A stretch of 64,000 bases of DNA from CAJQQK01 sp051010015 (GTDB lineage: Bacteria; Pseudomonadota; Alphaproteobacteria; Rhizobiales; Hyphomicrobiaceae). The translations under genes were made by a program, and so were the position numbers. This document shows, piece by piece, positions 18,154 to 26,906 of this stretch. The DNA is taken from NCBI GenBank assembly GCA_051010015.1, contig JBPCVZ010000098.1, positions 26,653 through 90,652 of the forward strand. Direction: 5' to 3'. Positions within the stretch are counted from its first letter, which is position 1; each line of letters opens with the position of its first letter. Below the pieces are notes generated by a model. It searched no databases, was not told where the DNA came from, and worked only from the letters and a program-made list of their open reading frames with translations.

Positions 18154-19182
18154 TTACTTGAGGATCTTCGGTTCGATACCGAAATCCTTGCAGGCCTTGA
18201 GGGATGCTGGATGCGGCTCGATGCCCTTCGGCACGATGCACATGCTGGCTCGTCGATAAAGCTTGCCGCCGCCGAGGTATTTGCCGGCTGCAGTGTCGAT
18301 CTCCAGATAGACCTTGGTCAACTCGTAGGCATAATCATCTGGAAAGTCCTTGTGCGATGCCATGAAGACATAGTCGCCCATGCACTCAAGCTTTCCCTTC
18401 TGTCCGGGAATTTTTCCTTCCGCGATGTTGTGAGCAACGAACGGTGCATTGAAGTCTTTATTGACCTTTTCGACCGCCGATTTGGGAATTGGTACATGGA
18501 AGTAGGGACGTCCCGTCGCCGCCAGTTTTCGCACCGGTCCAGCCGGGAAGACGACGGATTGGTCGGTTGTTATGGTTGCGATGCCGACAGCCACTTGCAC
18601 CTTGCCATCGAGCAGGGCGGATGTGCCAGCATGATTGCCGAGGTATTCGAACTTGGCGTCCGTGACACCCATGCCGTTCTCGATCGCCTTGCTCGTGAAC
18701 AACGCCCAATGGGTCTGTGACCGTCGGCCAAGGCCGATACGTTTTCCGCTGAAGTCCTTGATGGACTTGATGTTCTTGTCGAGTGTCGTGAACCAAATGC
18801 AGTTTGACGAGCGCGTCACGACCCAACGAAAATTGTCGCGCTTGATCGGCTTTGCGAAGAAACCTTTTTGTGCGGTATCGGCGGCCCAGAGAGCGCCAGT
18901 CGATGACCAGAATGTCGTGGTTTTGAAGCGCTTCTTGTTGTTGGCCATTTCCTTTACGTTGTAGACGAAGCCAGGGCTCTCCTGTGCGACCAGTCGCATC
19001 CATGGATGCTTCTTTGCAATCAAGCGTTCAAAGATGACGACTTGCTCGGTGATGCCGGCACCAAAGGGGGCAGTCAAAGAAGGCACGCGCACCTCGTCAC
19101 GCGCTTGGGCCGTGCCGGCGATTGCTGCAGCCAAAGTGAGAGCTGATGCACTTGTCGCAACTCTGCGAAATCCAATTTTCAT
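18154..19182 (-). CDS. TAXI family TRAP transporter solute-binding protein
   Basis: A 342 aa periplasmic protein with signal peptide MKIGFRRVATSASALTLAAA and a probable AQA cleavage near residue 27. The mature part has TAXI-type features, including RIGLGRRSQTHW and a NHAGTSALLDGKVQVAVG segment. The family includes glutamate/glutamine-binding TRAP proteins. The gene lies 137 bp upstream of the fused permease, the usual TAXI operon order. Confidence 0.85.
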   Translation of the reverse strand: MKIGFRRVATSASALTLAAAIAGTAQARDEVRVPSLTAPFGAGITEQVVIFERLIAKKHPWMRLVAQESPGFVYNVKEMANNKKRFKTTTFWSSTGALWAADTAQKGFFAKPIKRDNFRWVVTRSSNCIWFTTLDKNIKSIKDFSGKRIGLGRRSQTHWALFTSKAIENGMGVTDAKFEYLGNHAGTSALLDGKVQVAVGIATITTDQSVVFPAGPVRKLAATGRPYFHVPIPKSAVEKVNKDFNAPFVAHNIAEGKIPGQKGKLECMGDYVFMASHKDFPDDYAYELTKVYLEIDTAAGKYLGGGKLYRRASMCIVPKGIEPHPASLKACKDFGIEPKILK

Positions 19183-19483
19183 GGCAATGATTTCCTTCCT
19201 CGCTAGTGGTCAAGAATTGCTCCGGCTCATTTTGTCGTCTTTTTGGGAGAAATGTTCCCCTGGCTCGTTGTAGAACGCAAGCCTTCAGGCAGCGGGCACG
19301 CCGGCACGATATCAAATCTCTGATCAAGCTTGTGATTTAACGGGGTCATGTTGTTTCACGGTTTGCAGCATTTCATTTGACTTGCCCGCGTTCTCGTAAA
19401 CCGGTGTGAATGCGTGCATCTTGTCAGGCCTGGATTTATGGGTGCGGCGGCAGCTGCTGAGGGAATTTGTGAAGGAGAGCATT
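19183..19483. other. Divergent intergenic region, TAXI protein / SDR
   Basis: About 300 bp between two divergent genes. The only clear site is the strong GAAGGAGA ribosome binding site of the SDR gene at its right end. I see no RNA gene or long repeat; promoters for both directions presumably lie here. Confidence 0.4.
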
Positions 19484-20254
19484 GTGCGAGACATCAAAGG
19501 TAAGGTTGCCTGGGTCACAGGTGCCGGCACGGGCATTGGCGAGGCAGCCGCGATTGCCCTCGGAAAGGCCGGAATGAAGGTCGCGCTTACCGGACGACGG
19601 CAGGCGTTGCTCGAGGATGTTGCCGCGAAAATCGAAGGGGATGTATTGGTCAAGCCAGCCGACTTGGCGGATTGGCTCGCGGTCGAGCAGGCCGCGCGAG
19701 ACATAAGCGAGGAATGGGGGCACGTCGATGTTCTCTTCAACAACGCCGGCGTTAATATTCCTGATCGATCATGGTCTCGGGTTAGCCCGGATGGCATCAA
19801 GACACTTATCGACAACAACCTGACCAGCGTCGCCTATTGCACGCAAGCTGTCCTACCAATCATGCGCGCGCAGGGGGACGGGCAAATAATACACACATCT
19901 TCGATGGCCGGACGCATCGTTGCGCCTGTGTCCGGACCAATCTACACTGCTGCCAAGCATGGCGTCGTCGCGCTCAGTCATACGATCAACCTAGAGGAAT
20001 GCACAAACGGTATCCGCTCGACCGTAGTTTGCCCGGGCGCAGTCGCCACACCGATCATGGAACAGCGCGACCCGCCGGAACCGGCCGAGGAATTGGCGAA
20101 GATGGTGCAGCCGTCGGATATGGCCGAAGTGATTGTGTTTCTCGCTTCACAGCCGCCCCATGTATGCATCAACGAAATTCTTGTTACGCCCACTCACAAT
20201 CGTGGCGCTATCGCCCAGATGGATGCGCAGCGCGCACGCCAGAAAGGTGTTTGA
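19484..20254 (+). CDS. Short-chain dehydrogenase/reductase
   Basis: A 256 aa SDR oxidoreductase using NAD(P)H. I chose GTG 19484 because GAAGGAGA sits six bases before it and the Rossmann fold then begins at once (IKGKVAWVTGAGTGIGEAAA). It has the coenzyme motif TGAGTGIG, the LFNNAGVN strand, catalytic Ser in HTSSMAG, Tyr and Lys in YTAAKHG, and VVCPGAVATP. The frame upstream of GTG adds only non-conserved residues. A terminator follows at 20264. The substrate is unknown. Confidence 0.87.
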   Translation: MRDIKGKVAWVTGAGTGIGEAAAIALGKAGMKVALTGRRQALLEDVAAKIEGDVLVKPADLADWLAVEQAARDISEEWGHVDVLFNNAGVNIPDRSWSRVSPDGIKTLIDNNLTSVAYCTQAVLPIMRAQGDGQIIHTSSMAGRIVAPVSGPIYTAAKHGVVALSHTINLEECTNGIRSTVVCPGAVATPIMEQRDPPEPAEELAKMVQPSDMAEVIVFLASQPPHVCINEILVTPTHNRGAIAQMDAQRARQKGV

Positions 20255-20260
20255 TGGGTG

Positions 20261-21214
20261 TTAGCGACAGTTCTTCGGGTTGTCGCTTTTTATTGCGCAG
20301 ACTATGGCGCGCGCACGCCTTGAGCCGTACGTGCTCTTGATGCGTTCCTCGAAGTAAGACCACTTGTCGCTGGTATCGGCAATCGCCGCCTCAACAGCTC
20401 TTGAAAAATTGCCTCGGATTTTGCCACGGCTCGACCGTGCAACTTTTGCGCGGCCGGTCCTGATGTCGATCAGGCCCTTATCTTTGTTCAGTACCTTGTG
20501 GCGAACACGCAGCTTGTCACCATCGTAGGTACAATACCTGTGTTCGGGAATACCTTCGAAACATCCGCTTATCAGGCCATGCGGCATACGTTTGCGCAAT
20601 CGCGGATCGAGCCACGGTGCCCGTCCCGAGCGGCCAAGCCCCGGCGGATTGCTTGGACCGACGGATTTGTTTGCCGCCCGGTCTGTCCAGTTTGTGTGTG
20701 AGTAAAAGTCCTGCGCCGCATGAAACGCAACACCAAGCGAATCGAGCACATTGCATTTGGCACGCCCTTTTTTGCCATTGAAGACACATGGCAAGAAAGT
20801 TGGAATCTGGCTGTTGTCGATACGGCCATGCTTGTCTGCCACAGTGCCGGCATAGCGAATGGCATTGTTGAGATGCCTGAAAATCCATTTGCGGCATTGG
20901 TTCAACTTCTCGGCGGCAGCCATTTTACTCTGCGGATAGCCCGGTATGTTTAATGTGTCGCCGCCGTCGCAATGTGCAAACGGTTTGCTGATCAGGCCAC
21001 GTAGTGGGTTGTCAGGGGCACCGACAGCGCCGAAAGTGCCGCGCTTTCCCGCCAGCTCGGACAAGGTTTTTGAGCCGAAGCCGAGTGAGCGAAGCGCCGA
21101 TTTGGTAATTCGTTCATGCTCGGCATGTTGTCCAAGAGTGTTGATTGTACCAAAGGCAGATACGGGCGATGAAGTAGTAAGGACGATCACAAGCAACGCA
21201 AGCTTCTTCAGCAT
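20261..21214 (-). CDS. Secreted protein resembling HET-C / zinc phospholipase C-like proteins
   Basis: A 317 aa protein from ATG 21214; earlier codons to 21382 look non-coding. Signal peptide MLKKLALLVIVLTTSSPVSA. The mature start QHAEHERITKSAL and the later motif LGVAFHAAQDFYSHTNW resemble the His/Asp-rich metal-site signatures of HET-C and zinc-dependent phospholipase-like proteins. Many Cys (CDGGD, QCRKW, LPCVF, KCNVL, SGCFEG, YCTYD, IVCAI, NCR) fit an exported disulfide-rich protein. It lies 76 bp after the thiolase gene on the same strand but has no obvious link to fatty acid oxidation. The specific activity is unknown. Confidence 0.6.
   Translation of the reverse strand: MLKKLALLVIVLTTSSPVSAFGTINTLGQHAEHERITKSALRSLGFGSKTLSELAGKRGTFGAVGAPDNPLRGLISKPFAHCDGGDTLNIPGYPQSKMAAAEKLNQCRKWIFRHLNNAIRYAGTVADKHGRIDNSQIPTFLPCVFNGKKGRAKCNVLDSLGVAFHAAQDFYSHTNWTDRAANKSVGPSNPPGLGRSGRAPWLDPRLRKRMPHGLISGCFEGIPEHRYCTYDGDKLRVRHKVLNKDKGLIDIRTGRAKVARSSRGKIRGNFSRAVEAAIADTSDKWSYFEERIKSTYGSRRARAIVCAIKSDNPKNCR
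20264..20291 (+). terminator. Rho-independent terminator of the SDR gene, inside the 3' end of the opposite gene
   Basis: Stem GCGACA / TGTCGC with a 10-11 nt loop, then TTTTTATT. It lies 10 nt after the SDR stop and overlaps the last codons of the convergent gene ending at 20261. Confidence 0.65.
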
Positions 21215-21290
21215 TTGTTGATCCACCGCAGACCGTGTTTCGAAGGCAATCGGTCTATCCTGCCATGAGGCGAGACGTTGATTTCCTTTT

Positions 21291-22457
21291 CTAAACGACT
21301 TCGATGATGGTGACGTTCGCGACGCCGCCACCTTCGCACATAGTTTGCAGTCCCCAAGTCTTGCCGCGAGCCCTGAGAGCATTGATGAGAGTTGCCATCA
21401 ATTTCGTCCCCGTGGCCCCGAGAGGGTGGCCGAGCGCAATCGCTCCGCCATTGACATTGAGTTTTGTCGGGTCGGCACCCGTCGCTTTCAACCACGCCAG
21501 CGGCACGGAGGCGAAGGCCTCGTTGACCTCAAAGAGATCAATATCATCCAGTCGCATGGCAGCTTTTTTGAGCGCCTGACCGGTCGCCTCGATTGGTTCC
21601 TCCAACATGATGACGGGATCGCCTGCAGAGACATGCATTTGATGAATTCGTGCGATCGGCGTCAGGTTGTGCGCAATGAGGGCGCGCTCATTGACGACAA
21701 GAGCTGCAGACGCACCGTCACATATTTGGCTGGCGTTGGCTGCCGTGATTCGGCCGCCGTCTTGAATAGGTTTGACACCCTGTATGCCCTCGATTGAGGC
21801 GTCTCGGCGCACGCCCTCATCTGTGTCATGAATACCGTTGTCGACTTGAACGCCGACGATTTCGTTGGCAAACGCGCCAGCTTCGATGGCTGCGGCCGCT
21901 CTCCGGTGACTGGAGAGCGCGAATTCATCCAGCGCATCTTTGCTCAAACCGTGTTTCTCGGCGATCATCTCTGCGCCTTCAAACTGGCTGAATTGATCGT
22001 CGCGCGCGTAGCGCTCCTTGACTCGTCGGCTGAGCGGACCTTCGCCAATGCCAGCCTTTTGGTGAAGCGTGAAGTTTGACATCATGGGTACGCGAGTCAT
22101 GCTCTCGGCTCCAGCGGCGATGACAACGTCCTGGGTACCCGACATCACTGCTTGAGCTGCAAACTGAATTGATTGCTGCGAGGAGCCGCACTGGCGATCG
22201 ACAGCGACACCGGGCGTCGTTTCCGGTAGGCGAGAGGCCAGGATGGCATTGCGCGGAAAGGCATAGCACTGTTCGCCAGATTGCATCACACAGCCAAGGA
22301 TCACGTCCTCGACCGCACCCGGGTCAAGATTGGGGTTTCTGTCTATCAGCGCATTGAACGTCTCAGCGGCAAGATCGGCCGGATGCCAATCCCTAAGTGC
22401 TCCATCACGGCGTCCGCCGGCGGTCCGAACGGCATCAACGATATAAGCTTCGGCCAT
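21291..22457 (-). CDS. Thiolase family protein (acetyl-CoA C-acyltransferase)
   Basis: A 388 aa enzyme, last step of beta-oxidation: CoA-dependent cleavage of 3-ketoacyl-CoA. Start ATG 22457 (MAEAYIVDAVRTAGG) has GTGAGGA upstream. The nucleophilic Cys is in VDRQCGSSQQSIQFA (residue about 90), with NVNGGAIALGHPLGATG near the C-terminus. The second catalytic Cys region reads MCEGGGVAN, slightly different from the usual CxGGGxG. It belongs with the acyl-CoA dehydrogenase genes upstream. Confidence 0.9.
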   Translation of the reverse strand: MAEAYIVDAVRTAGGRRDGALRDWHPADLAAETFNALIDRNPNLDPGAVEDVILGCVMQSGEQCYAFPRNAILASRLPETTPGVAVDRQCGSSQQSIQFAAQAVMSGTQDVVIAAGAESMTRVPMMSNFTLHQKAGIGEGPLSRRVKERYARDDQFSQFEGAEMIAEKHGLSKDALDEFALSSHRRAAAAIEAGAFANEIVGVQVDNGIHDTDEGVRRDASIEGIQGVKPIQDGGRITAANASQICDGASAALVVNERALIAHNLTPIARIHQMHVSAGDPVIMLEEPIEATGQALKKAAMRLDDIDLFEVNEAFASVPLAWLKATGADPTKLNVNGGAIALGHPLGATGTKLMATLINALRARGKTWGLQTMCEGGGVANVTIIEVV

Positions 22458-22614
22458 GTGTTCCTCACTTTGATCGGTGGCAAACAGAATGCCAAACTGA
22501 TTGGCAGGCGAACTCAGTTCGAACCGATTGGGCGGTGTTCGGAATAACAGCTGCATGCTCAATCGGCAAACGTTCACGCGCAATCCCGAGCGCTATCGTT
22601 CTATGGAAGTTTGC

Positions 22615-22719
22615 CTAGTGCGCGTTGATTCGTGTCGATTCGACAGTCGTCCATATCGACGCCTCGGCTCCGGCAACCTTGTTGACAAGGCCGCGTTGAT
22701 CCGCCTCCCGTGCAGAGAT
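22615..22719 (-). pseudogene. Possible remnant of an enoyl-CoA hydratase gene
   Basis: The 329 bp spacer between acyl-CoA dehydrogenase and thiolase contains a minus-strand frame reading ISAREADQRGLVNKVAGAEA. This closely resembles the ISAxEAxxxGLVNxVVPxxE stretch of enoyl-CoA hydratases. The frame is closed upstream by a stop at 22762-22764 and ends at 22615, so only about 35-48 codons remain. It is probably a decayed gene fragment; chance similarity is possible. Confidence 0.4.
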
Positions 22720-22786
22720 GGTCGTGCTGTTCGGGACGACGGCTCGATGTCTACCATTCTCTTACCAACAGCCATGACCGCTTTGG

Positions 22787-24022
22787 CTACTTCTTTGAGC
22801 CAGTCGGAATCTTGTTGAACGCGACATCTTTGTCGACACGCACGTCCGAAGGCAGACCGAGGACGCGCTCGGCGATAATGTTGCGCATCACTTCATCGGT
22901 TCCACCGGCAATCCTGAGTGCAGGTGAGTAAAGCAAGGCCTCCTCGAAAATGCCCTCGAGCGGCATATCACTGCCCGCGTCAGGTCCGGCCATGCCGAGA
23001 AGGTCGAGGCCAAAGGCGGAAATATCCTGCAGTTTGGGCGCGAGTACGAGCTTGTTGATCGAGGATTCCGGACCCGGCGTATCGCCGCGCGAGAGAGCTG
23101 TCATCGTGCGAAAGCGTGTGAACTTCAGTCCTTCGCCCCGCACATACCACTCTGCAATCCTTTCTTCGATCGCTGGATCGTCTGCGAGCAGGCCGTCGGG
23201 TCCGTCGGTCTCCTGTACAAGTCGAAGCAGCTCATCAACATCTGGCCCTGGTGTTTCACCAATCGTGAAACGTTCGTTCATCAACGTCGTCAACGAAACT
23301 CTCCAGCCATCGCCAACTGCGCCAAGACGCTGACTGTCGGGAATGCGTACATTGTCGAAATAGACTTCGTTGAAGTGGCTTGAACCGGACATCTGCTTTA
23401 TCGGCCTGATGTCGATTCCCGGCGACTTCATATCGAGGAAGAAGTACGTCAGACCCTTATGCTTTGGCGCATCGAAATCGGATCGCGTGACAAGAACTCC
23501 GAAATCCGAGTAGTGCGCACCTGATGTCCAGATCTTCTGACCGTTGATGATCCAATCGTCGCCGTCACGTTCTGCACGTGTGCGCAGGGCTGCGAGATCC
23601 GAGCCACCTGCGGGTTCGGAGAAGAGCTGACACCAGACCTCGTCGGCCCGCAGTGCCGGTTGGGCGAAGCGTTCGATGTGTTCGGCTGTACCCCAGGTGC
23701 AAACCGTCGGCAGGCACATACCAAGTCCGATCTGGAAAAAGCGCGGGTCGACATCGAACTTCGCTTCCTCCTGCGAGAAGATCACTTGCTCGATTTGCGA
23801 GCCGCCGCGACCGCCCCATTCCTGTGGCCATGCAATGCCGGCAAATCCGGCTTCGGCTTTCTTGGACTGATAGGCTTTTGCAGCCTCCAGTGCACCCGGC
23901 TTATCCTGCCCCCGGCGATAGCCGCGCACTTCACCTGCTTCGCGCCGTTTGGCGTTTTCTTCGAGGAAGGCGATTGCCTCGGCGCGGAACTCGGCTTCTT
24001 TATCCGTATCACCAAAATCCAT
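22787..24022 (-). CDS. Acyl-CoA dehydrogenase family protein (larger of a pair)
   Basis: A 411 aa FAD-dependent dehydrogenase from ATG 24022 (MDFGDTDKEAEFRAEA). Features: GIAWPQEWGGRGGS, the flavin-binding QLFSEPAGGSDLA, IINGQKIWTSGAHYSDFGVLVTR, and a C-terminal RIAGGTDEVMRNIIAERVLG. Where many relatives have YEGT with the catalytic Glu, this protein has AGGT, so the base may be elsewhere or supplied by the partner. It begins 17 bp after the second dehydrogenase gene. Adjacent pairs like this often form alpha2beta2 heterotetramers acting on branched or steroid-derived acyl-CoAs. Confidence 0.88.
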   Translation of the reverse strand: MDFGDTDKEAEFRAEAIAFLEENAKRREAGEVRGYRRGQDKPGALEAAKAYQSKKAEAGFAGIAWPQEWGGRGGSQIEQVIFSQEEAKFDVDPRFFQIGLGMCLPTVCTWGTAEHIERFAQPALRADEVWCQLFSEPAGGSDLAALRTRAERDGDDWIINGQKIWTSGAHYSDFGVLVTRSDFDAPKHKGLTYFFLDMKSPGIDIRPIKQMSGSSHFNEVYFDNVRIPDSQRLGAVGDGWRVSLTTLMNERFTIGETPGPDVDELLRLVQETDGPDGLLADDPAIEERIAEWYVRGEGLKFTRFRTMTALSRGDTPGPESSINKLVLAPKLQDISAFGLDLLGMAGPDAGSDMPLEGIFEEALLYSPALRIAGGTDEVMRNIIAERVLGLPSDVRVDKDVAFNKIPTGSKK

Positions 24023-24039
24023 GGGTCTCGTCTCCTGCC

Positions 24040-25167
24040 TCAGGCGGCTTGTGTTGGTGCGGTGTTGCGGGCCTTGAGTTCGCGGGTCAGCCGGCGTTTC
24101 CATTCGCCTGGACCGCCCAGCGCCAGTCTCAGCAGGCTCGCACGGCGATAGTTCAGATGGCAGTCACCCTCCCAGGTGTATCCGATGCCGCCATGCGTCT
24201 GGATGTTCTCTTTGGCCGCCTGCCAACCGGCATCGCTTGCAGAAATCCTGGCGACGCTTGCGGCAATCGGCAGTTCGGCAGAGCCGGTCGACAACGCCCA
24301 GGCGCCGTAATAGGCATTCGATCGCGCAAGTTCGACGGCCACGTAGATGTCAGCGAGCTTGTGCTTGATTGCCTGGAACGATCCGATCGGGCGTCCGAAA
24401 GCGTAACGCTCTTTTGCGTAGGCAGTTGCCATATTGAGTGCTGCCTGCGCGGCGCCGACCTGCTCGAACGCCATCATGACAGCGGCTCGGTCAATCAGGC
24501 GCTGCACGTCCAGCGGACTGCGTGCAGCCTCAAGCGGTTCTGATTGCGCGCCTTCGAAGCTCAACCGCGCCAACGAACGGCTGGGGTCTATCGTCTGGCT
24601 CACATTGACCTGCACATTTGGCTGGTCGAGTTTAACGATATGCAACCAAGGTCCTTGATTGTCTGACGGTGCCACAACGATAGCAATGTCGGCGCACTCA
24701 CCATCAGAGACGGCAACTTTCTTCCCCGTCAGACGTCCAGCTCGCGCTCGAGCTGCAAGTAACTCCGGGCGAAAGGCACCGGGGCGTTCGGCAGCGCCGA
24801 GAGTCCCGATTGATTTGCCTGATGCCAATGCGGGAAGGTAAGTGTTCTTCTGTTCACCACTGCCAAACAGCAAGAGCGCTTCAATCGCGGAATAGACCGA
24901 TGAACTGAACGGAACCGGCGCCAAATGCATTCCGATCTCCTCTGCCAGTACGCAGGCAGCAAGGTGTCCGAGGTCGGAGCCACCATAAGCCTCAGGTACC
25001 GTGACGCCGATCCAACCCATCTCGGCCATTTCGCGCCAAAGCTCGGCGTCATGCGATTGATCGCCCTCAAGGACGCGCCGTGGCGCCTCCGGCCCGCACT
25101 TGTCGCTCAAAAACCGACTGGCCTGTTCACGCAAAATCTTCAGTTCTTCGGGAAAATCGAAGTTCAT
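24040..25167 (-). CDS. Acyl-CoA dehydrogenase family protein (smaller of a pair)
   Basis: A 375 aa acyl-CoA dehydrogenase, MNFDFPEELKILREQASRFL at the start, GVTVPEAYGGSDLGHLA, and the C-terminal QTHGGIGYTWEGDCHLNYRRA, which contains a Glu in the position of the usual catalytic base. The central flavin-binding SEPxxGSD motif is not recognisable (GAAERPGAFRPE instead). With the gene at 22787-24022 it probably forms a heteromeric enzyme. It sits 54 bp after the acyl-CoA ligase gene in the same operon. Confidence 0.85.
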   Translation of the reverse strand: MNFDFPEELKILREQASRFLSDKCGPEAPRRVLEGDQSHDAELWREMAEMGWIGVTVPEAYGGSDLGHLAACVLAEEIGMHLAPVPFSSSVYSAIEALLLFGSGEQKNTYLPALASGKSIGTLGAAERPGAFRPELLAARARAGRLTGKKVAVSDGECADIAIVVAPSDNQGPWLHIVKLDQPNVQVNVSQTIDPSRSLARLSFEGAQSEPLEAARSPLDVQRLIDRAAVMMAFEQVGAAQAALNMATAYAKERYAFGRPIGSFQAIKHKLADIYVAVELARSNAYYGAWALSTGSAELPIAASVARISASDAGWQAAKENIQTHGGIGYTWEGDCHLNYRRASLLRLALGGPGEWKRRLTRELKARNTAPTQAA

Positions 25168-25221
25168 TGTCCAAACCTGTTCTTCTGCGGAGCAACTTGC
25201 TTGCTCCTCGCATTGCCTGTG

Positions 25222-26769
25222 TCACGCGCGCCGTTCCTGATTCTTTTCCCAGTAGGCATCACGCAGCTTTCGTTTGTAGAGCTTGCCGTTCTCTTGGCGA
25301 GGAAGTTCTGGAACGAAGTCAATCGATTTCGGACATTTCACCGGGCTTAGTTGAGCGCGGCAGTGCGCGATCAGCTCTGCCTCGAACTCAGGGCCGGCAA
25401 ATGCCATATCCACCGGATGCACGACGGCCTTAACTTCTTCGCCAAACTCAGCGTTTGGAACGCCAATGACGGCGGCATCGTAGATCTTGGGGTGCTGGAC
25501 AAGGACATTCTCGGCTTCTTGCGGATAGATGTTGACTCCACCGGAAATGATCATATGCGCCTTGCGGTCTGTTAGGTATAGGTAGCCTTCTTCGTCGAGG
25601 TATCCGATGTCACCCAAAGTGCTCCATCCGAGGCGATTTCGCGAAGCCGCGGTCTTGTCGGGATCATTGTGATATTCGAAAGTTGCGCCACCCTCGAAGA
25701 AGATCGTGCCTTCCTGCCCAACCGGTAAGGGGTATCCCTCCTCGTCGCAGATGTGCACCTTGCCATGGTTCGGGCGACCGACGGAGCCCGGATGGGCAAG
25801 CCACTCTTCGCTCGTAATAGATGTATGCCCGTTGCCCTCGGAACCGGCGTAGTATTCTTTCAGGATTGGTCCCCACCAGTCGATCATTTGATGCTTGATT
25901 TCGACCGGACAAGGCGCCGCTGCATGAATGGCACAGCGGTGAGTTGTGAGGTCGTAGCGTGTGCGTATGCCCTCACTGAGCCTTAACATCCTGACAAAGT
26001 GCGTCGGCACCCACTGGCTATGCGTGATCCCCTGCTGCTCAATGTGGGTCAGCGCCTGCTCAGCATCAAATTTGCGCATAATGATCGTCGTGCCCCCGAC
26101 ACGTAGCGTACGCAGGTTGAAGCCTAGCGGAGCAGCATGATAGAGCGGTGCGGGCGAAAGATATCGGGTCGTTGCATCGATGCCGTATAGTTCGACGCTT
26201 CTGCGATAGGTTGGAGAGAGCGTGCCGAACGGTGCCTCTGGCAACTGTTTCCTGATGCCCTTTGGCCGCCCCGTAGTGCCCGATGAGTAGAGCATTTCAA
26301 TGCCCTCTGACTGATCGCCAATTGGCACCAAGGGCTGTCCTTCGAGAAGCTGTTGAAGATGGCTAAAGCCTGATTGAGATGCGTCGAGCATCAAACGGCG
26401 TTCGACAGCTATTCCATCAAGCGCAAGTCGACCCGTTTTTTCAGCAAAGCCCACAGAGGTCACAAGTACTTTTGCGCCGCTGTCTGACAGTATGTAGTCG
26501 ATTTCCTCGGGCGTGAGATGCGTTGCGATGGCCGTAACCCGAAGTCCAGCGCGCATGCCTCCCCAAACGAGGGGCAAGTATTCCGATCGATTTTCGAGCA
26601 GAACAGCAAGACCGTCACCTCGCTGGATGCGCGACGCTCGAAGCAAATTGGCAAAGCGATTCGAAGTTTCCTCGAATTGGCGGAAAGTGACCGTCTCGCC
26701 ATTGTCAGCCATGATGACCGCCGGCTTATCGGGTTGCAAGTCCGCCATCATGCCAGGGTGCTCAATCAA
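25222..26769 (-). CDS. AMP-dependent acyl-CoA ligase
   Basis: A 515 aa ANL-superfamily enzyme that activates a carboxylic acid to its CoA thioester. The P-loop-like motif is MLYSSGTTGRPKGIRK. Others are EYYAGSEGNGHTSI, WSTLGDIGYLDEEGYLYLTDR and the C-terminal catalytic Lys region PRQENGKLYKRKLR. It starts at TTG 26769, with GGAG nearby; ATG 26751 is an alternative. Operon position suggests it feeds the two acyl-CoA dehydrogenases. The acid is not identifiable. Confidence 0.87.
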   Translation of the reverse strand: MIEHPGMMADLQPDKPAVIMADNGETVTFRQFEETSNRFANLLRASRIQRGDGLAVLLENRSEYLPLVWGGMRAGLRVTAIATHLTPEEIDYILSDSGAKVLVTSVGFAEKTGRLALDGIAVERRLMLDASQSGFSHLQQLLEGQPLVPIGDQSEGIEMLYSSGTTGRPKGIRKQLPEAPFGTLSPTYRRSVELYGIDATTRYLSPAPLYHAAPLGFNLRTLRVGGTTIIMRKFDAEQALTHIEQQGITHSQWVPTHFVRMLRLSEGIRTRYDLTTHRCAIHAAAPCPVEIKHQMIDWWGPILKEYYAGSEGNGHTSITSEEWLAHPGSVGRPNHGKVHICDEEGYPLPVGQEGTIFFEGGATFEYHNDPDKTAASRNRLGWSTLGDIGYLDEEGYLYLTDRKAHMIISGGVNIYPQEAENVLVQHPKIYDAAVIGVPNAEFGEEVKAVVHPVDMAFAGPEFEAELIAHCRAQLSPVKCPKSIDFVPELPRQENGKLYKRKLRDAYWEKNQERRA

Positions 26770-26906
26770 GGGGCCGGCTCCGTCTGTTTTGCGATGTCAC
26801 ACAGTTGCGCATGTTTGTTGAAGCGCAAACATGCTGGCTTCATCTATCGCGCTCGAGATCATGTGGCGGCGATGATCTGCGTTCGTCGATTTCGTGCAGT
26901 CGTTGG

